Of a DNA stretch of 64,000 nt, positions 56,169 to 64,000 are shown piece by piece. Made by a program: the position numbers and the translations under genes. Under the pieces are notes generated by a model that saw only the letters and a list, made by a program, of their open reading frames with translations, was not told where the DNA came from and searched no databases. Source of the stretch: Rhodamnia argentea (taxonomy: Eukaryota; Streptophyta; Magnoliopsida; Myrtales; Myrtaceae); NCBI RefSeq assembly GCF_020921035.1, contig NC_063157.1, positions 21,035,015 through 21,099,014 of the forward strand, in the 5' to 3' direction. The stretch's first letter is position 1; each line of letters begins with the position of its first letter.

Positions 56169-57771
56169 TCTTGGTTGGCATGACTTTTCTTCTTCTTTTT
56201 TTGTTTCGTCTTGGTTTTGGGTATGTTCATTTTGGGGTACATGTAGTCTCTGCGAAGAAGTCAAGCATGCATGGTGCTTTTTCCTTGTTCTTTTCCTTTT
56301 CCCTTAGGATGGTGACCCTCTAATCTGTGTTTATAATGTAACCTAGCGCTAGAGAATACTCGAGAAAGAATTTATTCATTTCGTTCCCCCTTTTTTCTTT
56401 TCTTGCCTGAAGTATGCTTATTAGTATGAAGAAATCAAGGATCTCATCAAAAGTGTTATACTAAATCTTGAGCCGCTGATTCAAGTTTCCCCTAACGTTA
56501 CCCGGTCATTATTCCCCTTTGAATCTGATGGTCTAGTGGAGGAAATATACATCCGATGTTACAGATCCTTCTAGCTACATAGCTAAAACGAGCTAATTGC
56601 TTCGTATTGGTACCCTTCAGCAACAATTCAATGCGGATGAAAAGAAAAAAAGTTTAGGGAACAAGAAATAATCAAATTTATTATCATAAATTTGATTATT
56701 TGACGTGAATGGGAAGAAATAATGGGGCCAAATTAGAAGATCCCGACGATGGGTGTCTACATTTGAACGGAGCTTAGACTCGCCTTTATTCTCAACTGAC
56801 GTGTCGGGCCTAGTGCATATTTTTTTTATATAGTTAGTGGCAACAGAAAGCACGAAGTCGTGTCGCGAGTGATTGGGTCGGCTCTTTGGACAGATCTACA
56901 AAGTCAAGGTTCCTCGAGATTGTTCCGCCCCTCCTTCCATAGCCATACTTCTCTCGTCTCTAGAAAATTGAAGTTTGAACATGGGTATAAGCCCAATGCA
57001 ATCCCAAGCAGCAATGAACCCATTGGAAGCTGAAAAGGCTCAATTCTTTGGTCTAAAGCAGTCTCGCTAGTCGCTACCTTCAATTTAATATTTCATTTCT
57101 ATGCGGCAGCTGTCGATCTGAGTCGTATATGCAGTTATTGTGGCCATGGGTTTCTCTTCAAAGTTGCAGATGACCCCGCAACCGTTAATTGAAAAAGAAA
57201 AAATAAAGAGGGATACGGAAAGGGGTGGGAATAGATGGACCATTCCGATTCCGACCTCGGTTCGTGTCATTGGCCGACACTCGGCAGTCCACATAAATGA
57301 CCTGTTGGCACTTTAATACACCCTTCACATGGGCCGAAGAGATCGTTGCCGGTGACAATTAGGTGTCGGGATGAGCGAAAGGCGACCAAAAGTGGCGACG
57401 CCGTCCCAACTAGTCAAATAGAGATTAAAAAAGAAAAGCTTCTTTTCTGAGGGTCTGATTTGGTGAGTCAGCTTCGTTTGCAAGATGGCAAAGACTTTCT
57501 TCTTTTGTTTTCCTTTTCCTTTCTTAAACATCCTGCAACTTAATGCTCGTAACCAAGCCAGGAGTCCAATGAAAGGGAGAAGTGCTCGCAAAGGTCAGGT
57601 TCAGGAATGGCGCCCAACGACACCCTGTCGTTTTCGGCGGTTGGCATGAAACAAGAAGCTGTACTTTTTATTAGCTATTATGGTCATATGCACAATTCCT
57701 GAGGACAAAACATTGTCTGCCTTTTCGGATAAGAAAAAATTCATGTCAGGTATGGAGGAGAAAGGCACATG
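56169..57771. other. ATL 3' region and intergenic DNA up to the MAP65 stop
   Basis: 56169-56400 is the probable ATL 3' UTR (T-rich, gtttataatgtaacc near 56330). 57600-57771 is probably MAP65 3' UTR read on the minus strand. Between them the short frames have no domain. Confidence 0.4.
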
Positions 57772-60700
57772 TCAATTTCCCTGAGACATGGCATCATCCT
57801 TCGGAAGAGCGACGTAGTTGATAGGAATGACGGTATTAGACTTGCGGCCGTCTCTGCGCTCCTTGCCACTTGAGGGCACTCCATGACGGCCTGGGGTGGC
57901 ACCCCGTCGACCCATTGGTGTTCCGTGGAGGGTATTGGCAGCGGTGCTCTGGCCAAGCGGTTTCTTGGGCCGGGAACCGAAGATGGCTTCTTGTTCTGCA
58001 GCAAGTTGCTCCTGTAGCCGTTTCTGCTCCTGTAAGAGGCAGAAAGGAAGCAAAGCAAAGATTTACCACGCGAACTCAGCTTCCATGACAAATGTCAATG
58101 CTGAAGCTCCTAATGAGAAGGACAGCAAAGCAGAACCTTCAAGATCCTTAAAAAATGATAATAGAACAATAAATTGGTGCCGTTTTATGCGTGAAAGAGG
58201 GAGGAAATCAAATCCGTATAATCTTCACCAAAAAAAAAAAAAAAATCAAATCCGTATGTTATGCGTATCAACATAATGAAATGCAAGCAGTGCCAGATTA
58301 GATGATTCAAGCATACCCGAAATCGACGTTTTTCCTCTTCCCTCTCCTGCCGCAACATTGTGTACTCCTCTAAAGTACATAAGAGGGGATCCTGGAATTA
58401 ATTAGCAGTTTGAGTCAAACAGCTTAAATGCTAAATTGTACATAAAACAGAAGATGCGTGAGCTGATTGATTACCTTATCATACAAGAAAGGGATCCCTT
58501 TCTCTGATTCCCAAGCTTTTATTCTTGATGTCAGAGTTTCAACAATAGCTACTCAAGAAAATTCAAGTCTTGTATGAGCATATAAACATCCATACAAAAA
58601 AACACAAGGAGTTTCCTTGCTGTCACAAAAACGCTACAATATTTATCATGTCGTGAAGGTGCTGATAACGGGAACATTTCCACAGTAGTCTTCTCCATGG
58701 GGGTAAGCTTGGAGAAAATGACACGTTCAGGAGAAATAGCTTGATAACCACAGGAAAAGAGAATTCTCTTGATAGAGTGGGTCACTTCTATGAAGTATAC
58801 ACTAATATTAATGTTAATTAATCAAGTCTGAAATTTAATTAGCAATGGTATTGATTAACATACATTTCGACTCATGCAAGGATGCACTGTGCCACCAATC
58901 ATCAAAGACTATTGTCGTATCAGTGTCTATAGAAGATGAAAAGCTCACATGGCAATTTGCTGACCAGGATCCGTGCCTTCTCCGCACGTTTGAGACTTAT
59001 GTGTGCGCCCCGCCCAGCTGAATAGCGATTTTCATCCTGCGAAGGTCAAAGTAAAGTGAGTACCTAAGAATTCAAAAGCCTAAGGCTTGCAACATGATTG
59101 CCTAAGTGCAAGTGCATGGCTCAAAGGTATTACTTGCTATGAGTCTCCTAATGAAGGTCTGAGTTCTGATAAAAGCTAGCATAGACTAGAATAGACTAAC
59201 CAATTCATCATAAATATATTTTAAAGAAATGTGAGTGTCTCTTTTGTTTGTACCCATGGGGTTAAGTCTGATTTTATGTCTAAGCGATACATACTTGTTC
59301 ACGAGCTTAAGCAGAAGAAATTTCTCTCGCATGTTAATTACCTTTTCTCCTCTAGAATCATCTAGGAGCAGTAACGAGTTCATTTGCGATGACTGAGGCT
59401 TGTGACATAACAAAAGGCCCAAGGGGCAACGCTAGGGATATCAACAGTCGGGTCAGGCCTTTCCTCACCATGCTAGGGTATGGATGTGGCCTTACACTGT
59501 TGCCGCAACAAGGAGGTTGACGACACATATTTCATACACGTACTTATAATCCAGATGTAAGCAAGATTATCATCACTTGACATACGAATGTAAAATTGGA
59601 AGAGAAAAGGAAAGGGCTGATGTGGAGAAAAAACATTAACGTACTCAGTGGAAGTGAATGTCCCAAAGACAAAAAAATTCATAGAGCTGTTACTTTTCTC
59701 AAAGCATCCACGATTTGTTTTTGCTTGTTTTGACAATGCCTGGGCTTCACATTTCAAGAAAGGTATCTCCAAGAAAACTTCACATGCCATTTGTGAAACC
59801 AGTACAAAAGCTAGAGTACCCAATGTATCTACAACCAACTGTGCTGCAAAGCAATTCAAAAGCTTTTTGAGAGTTGATACCTTTTCATAATCATCAAGCC
59901 ATTTCTCCTCTTCCGCTGCATACTTCCACTTCTCTACCTTATCCAATATATCCTTTCTGCTCAGAGCTTGCTCTTTTGCTTTCGCAATCTGGTCATCCAT
60001 GCTTGAAAGCAGATCAGACATATCAGCATTGCCTACAAGTGCATGTTGAAAAAGAAATTTAAGAATCCATTGCACGCATTTTTATTTAGCCTCAGAGCAA
60101 GAGGTGTGCATTTTGATTTCCTCCTAAAAGAGGGGCCTTTATGCAAACCAGGTAAAAGGTGCATGCACAAGAGAGGAAAGTGGAATATATCAAGAACAAG
60201 GAGAATGCTAAAGGTGAAAAAATCATGCCAGAGATAATGACACGTCATAAGGGTTGGAGGTTGGAACTCAGTTACAACAAATTTCTATTTACACGAGTTG
60301 AAATTGATTGCTAAACATGACAACTGGAATGCAGAGATGAATATTTCAGTAGCGTTTCTTTACCTGGGATTTGGCGAAGATGGACATCATGGAAACTGCT
60401 AAATAACTTGAGGAAGGTAATGACAATAGAGAGTATTTCTAGTTTATCGCTGAGGAAAATGAAAAAGGGAAGAATGAGTGAGACCTAATTCTATAAGGCT
60501 GATGAGAATTTGTCTTGCTGAATCACTATCCACATCCATATGAACACCTCTGTAGATATCTTCAAGCTCACTTTGTCTCTTTAAAACAAGCTCCTTCATC
60601 TTACTGGCCTTTAGGAGATTCAACCTCTCTACTTCAAGCTCAGCCTAGAAATAACAGGTTTAAGCATGTTTACAAAAATCCAACAGACAACATTTTATAT

Positions 60701-63237
60701 ATGGTAAGTGGTTATTTGTGAAATAAACCTTAGGACAAGATATCACCTGCTCAATGACTTCTAGAGCAAGGGATCCTGGCCTAGACACCTTGTCAACATT
60801 TGAAGAAATTAAACTGGTGACATAGTCGTACTTTTTCTGTTCCTCAGTAGGAGTGTCCATAAGGTTCCACAGCTCCATGAGTGTGCTCCCTAGATTTTGA
60901 AGCTACAATTACACCAAATAAATTTCTGTTCATTCCAATGCTATCAAAAAAATCTTGCAGCAAACAACATTATTTAGTTCACCAGCAACAAGCCTTGAAG
61001 GCATTTAATTAAGCTCAAGCTCAGGAAGATCGTTAAGATAACAAATAGGCCAGAAAAAAGTAAAGAGAGGAAGAATCTGTTTGTACTTAGTAGCTGTTAC
61101 AGGTCAAATTTATAGACAGTAATTAGATTAACTACATACTTATCCATTTGATTAATGCTTTCAGTTTTATGGCTCCAAAGTAGCGTACTTATCCCTAGTC
61201 ATTGCTTGAAAGCGCAAAGAATGCAACCAAGTCATAAAAATTCATGCAGTTCCAGCAAAGACCTTGCTATTACAAGCATGATCATGGGCAAAAACAATCT
61301 TAGAGATAAGGAAACAATAAGACGTTTTAAGCAGTTCCAGCAAAGACCTTGCTAATACAAGCATGATCAAAGGCAAAAACAACCTTAGAGATAAGGAAGC
61401 AGTCAGAGTTTTTATGTGCTCTGATCAGGAATTACAAGTCCAATGTAGGATATACACATATAGAGAACCAGAGACATGAAGGAAAAACAGCCATCAAGTC
61501 ACCTTCTGTAGTCTTTGTTGTTTTTCTTCTTTAAGGGAGCGGATTGTACTTGTGAGCCTAGCAAGAGTGTCATTGCTTATGCTTTTAACCTGGTCATCTT
61601 TGCAGCTGCTCAAAGTTGGATTAATTTCATCGACAATCTCAAAGAAATCAAAAGACATCACGACTGAAAACTGATGGATGGTGTTGATATGGTTGTTCAC
61701 TCTTTGTGAGCGGATCAACTGCAAATCAAACAATTTAATTTTTGTTATTTTCCCAATTCTTTTCCTAGGCTTCACAAAATCAGTGTATGAGTACAGAGAA
61801 AAGAAATGTAATAAACCTTCTCATTTTGAAGCTCTTGCAAGTGTGATTTGAGTTCCGCCAACCTGTTGAGAGTCCAATCTCGTTCATTAACTTGCAAAGA
61901 AGTAGAATCAATTGACAGTTCATTGCCTGCTATCTCTGCACATATCCGGGATATCTGCAATTGCGTCTCTGAAAATTCCTTCATTCTCTCGTTTTTCTTC
62001 CATCTCAAGTCATCCAGAATGGGTTGTACAGCATAGAGTTGCTCTTTGAGACTACCCTTCCCCTTCATAATCGAGTGATATCTCAAAGCTCAGCACTTAC
62101 CTTTACAGAAATATTTACTTGCACAAATGGAGAGAACAAACTGAGTTTATAATTCTAGAGTAGGCCCAAGCTCGAGAATAAAGAATTTTCTCCTCTCTTG
62201 CTCCACTTTTTTTTTTTCCCCTTGAAAAATAAAAACCTTTCACTTCATTGTTGCAAATTAAAATGCTATGAGTAATATGTGCAATGATTTGTTCTTGTAA
62301 TTTTCAATCCCCAATCCTGTACTTCAATCGGTAAAGGTTGAAAAGGTTACTGCAATGATACATTCACGCAATTTTTCAGTTCCCCAATACTCAACTTTGA
62401 GTATTAAAGGTTGAAAATGTTAGCGAAAGTACCCGGGCGACGATTGTGCGCTCCCCAAGGGCAGAAATAAGGTTGGCTATTTCAGCTTCAGACTCAGCTA
62501 GTGACTGATGCAGGTCTGCCTTGTACTTTTTGGTTTTATCAACCTTCCTGCGATATATATCCAGACACTCCTGCTCCAGCTGTAGAAGCATTTTATCCCT
62601 CTCGCCATCACTCTCGCCGATCTCATCCCAAATAATCTGTGGTATAGTAATTAGAGCACATGAAAACAAGAGCACAAGCAGGTGCAATCCAAAAAGAGGG
62701 GAAATCAGAATAAGAGACAATGTTCAAACCCCATTGACAGGGAGATCAATTCCTTTCCAGTCCTACTATCTAGCCACTTTTTGATTCTCTACAGACAACT
62801 CGGGAAGCCATTGCAGATCATCCAAATGGCTAACAGAGAAACAAGACTCTACATCTACTGAGCAGTATTTCTTTCTTTCTTTCTTCCTTTTTTGGCCTTT
62901 TTGAATCATAGTGGAAAACGAAATAACCAATGCAATCTGAAAATCCTTCCGTGCTTCTACACGACGAGAATAATATCAGCCTGAATTTTACAGAGCAAAC
63001 CGTGGAAAGGCAATCCCACTTAAACAACCTAAAGTGCACTGAATCAAATTAAGACAGATTAAAATCTCCGATTTAGAAAAAGAACATAAAATAGAGACGA
63101 AGCCTAAGCCTTGTGCAAGCAAGCAATGGAGCAAGAAAATCGACCGAGAGAGAGAGAGACAGACCGACCCGCAGCTCATGGAGGAGGGAGCTACAAGTGG
63201 TGTGGCTTTGAGATAGAGGAGGCTCCGGATTCGCCAT
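57772..63237 (-). CDS. MAP65: MAP65/ASE1 microtubule-bundling protein, 11 coding exons
   Basis: Crosslinks antiparallel microtubules in cortical arrays, spindle and phragmoplast. Exons with matching phases and GT-AG borders: 63237-63169, 62636-62433, 62062-61817, 61718-61503, 60902-60747, 60644-60485, 60032-59881, 59036-58949, 58548-58475, 58391-58317 and 58029-57772. They join to about 565 residues, a normal length. Start [20 protein letters not shown], then the family opening [19 protein letters not shown], long coiled-coil helices, and the microtubule-binding part [20 protein letters not shown] and [20 protein letters not shown]. The basic tail has [10 protein letters not shown] and ends [15 protein letters not shown], a style I associate with the MAP65-6/7/8 side of the family; subclass is uncertain. 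No defect seen. The exon 3 acceptor could be six bases away. Confidence 0.93.
61246..61415. repeat. 85-bp tandem duplication in a MAP65 intron
   Basis: gcagttccagcaaagacctt starts at 61246 and again at 61331. Both units continue through caagcatgatca and cttagagataaggaa. It lies in the intron between exons 4 and 5. Confidence 0.85.
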
Positions 63238-64000
63238 GTCAGAAGAATTCAGGCGCTCGGTCTTCGGCAGATGAAATCGCCGGTAGAAACCCTAGAAGAA
63301 GAAGAAGAGATTTTCCTATGTCCGAGCCGGAGGATCTGCGCGTTTATGTGCACGAGAGAGAGAGAGCGAAATGGAAAATTTTGAGGAAGTCATCGGTTAC
63401 AGATTGAGCTTCTTTTGGCGGGCAAACAGAAATTTTGGATTTTCCTTTTGAACTGGTACGGTATGGAAGGCAGTAGCAGGGGCCCAGAGCATTGGGCCCC
63501 CGCAGAGCATTGGGCCCCCGCGGGAAGCAAGAGGGAGGATGAGACTGATCTGATCCGACGGTGAAGACCGATTCATCAGAATCCTATCTCACTTCGATGC
63601 CGTTGGCTGAAATGGACGGGCATCGCTCGGGCGGAAATACGCACTAAAAATAATTTATTATCTCATTCAAGCAACCTAAGTTACGACTACAATGTTCTTT
63701 GCAGGCGCGGGAAAGAAATACGCATGAATCGTAATTCCATTCAATCTCTGTTGCCTGTATCAAACCGAGCTTATATCGTCTCGTTTGGTGCATCGGATCC
63801 GGAGTTTGGAGCAACACGTGATCCACATATCTAGATATAGGATGATTAAAATATTTGCATCTATGAGGTAGGATATACCCAGCTAGATAAGAATTCGATA
63901 AAGAGAAAGAGCTTCCATCATCGAAGGCCTGCGCATAATCTCAAATTCGAGGTACTATATTGACAATTTCCAACCTCGGGGGACCCTAATCTAAGGTCGC
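63238..64000. other. MAP65 5' UTR and promoter side; 18-bp tandem repeat
   Basis: The stretch to about 63420 is likely 5' UTR and proximal promoter of MAP65 (minus strand), with purine-rich gaagaagaag and gagagagag runs. An exact 18-bp repeat, cagagcattgggcccccg, stands twice in a row at 63485-63520. No other gene is seen to the window edge. Confidence 0.4.

Noticed and set aside
1-64000. CRISPR arrays, phage or bacterial operons, virus-derived coding genes
   Set aside because: No spacer-repeat pattern, no ribosome-binding-site-led gene strings, and no capsid, envelope or polymerase sequence was seen. Introns and repeat types are those of plants.

Overview
This window looks like nuclear DNA from a woody eudicot. 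It has spliced genes with GT-AG introns, AT-rich intergenic DNA packed with short inverted-repeat transposons, solo LTRs, and a TIR-NBS-LRR resistance gene (a class absent from grasses). Gene and repeat style suggest Myrtaceae (Eucalyptus-like), but that is an inference from memory, not a search result. No CRISPR array, bacterial operon, rRNA or tRNA gene was seen.

Left half (1-25 kb): the left part of a tandem cluster of cytosolic sulfotransferases (SOT). Three intact single-exon genes lie on the plus strand: SOT-1 (3735-4727), SOT-2 (12508-13518) and SOT-3 (20910-21920). SOT-2 and SOT-3 encode identical proteins and sit in a direct duplication, unit A 9877-15054 and unit B 15055-24128, joined at a ctgtg microhomology. 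Unit B carries a 3.2-kb solo LTR (16901-20130) whose empty site survives in unit A, plus 0.6 kb holding an inverted piece of SOT flank and a MITE fragment.

Middle (25-45 kb): a direct duplication carrying a broken 5' end of a TNL gene (26096-26230, minus); a decayed glucosamine-6-phosphate N-acetyltransferase (GNA1) gene that keeps its 5'-UTR intron (30840-33307); a 4-kb stretch with no recognisable gene; then a TNL gene on the minus strand (38372-44451). The TNL has an N-terminal hydrophobic anchor and eight 12-residue Ser/Thr-rich repeats ahead of the TIR domain, a duplicated relic exon, a probable non-canonical splice acceptor and one in-frame stop within the LRR region.

Right half (45-64 kb): the SOT cluster resumes as relics (45232, 46513, 47182-49741 split by a 2-kb Copia-type solo LTR, and 50691). 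A belt of MITE-like repeats follows, then an ATL-type RING-H2 ubiquitin ligase gene (55641-56168, plus) and a complete 11-exon MAP65 microtubule-bundling gene (57772-63237, minus).

The main theme is birth and death of a sulfotransferase array: repeated copying of a unit made of about 1 kb of upstream flank plus gene, a possible gene conversion that kept two copies identical, and loss of others by deletion and transposon insertion. I saw no wholly new biological system. The oddest single item is the domain layout and state of the TNL gene.
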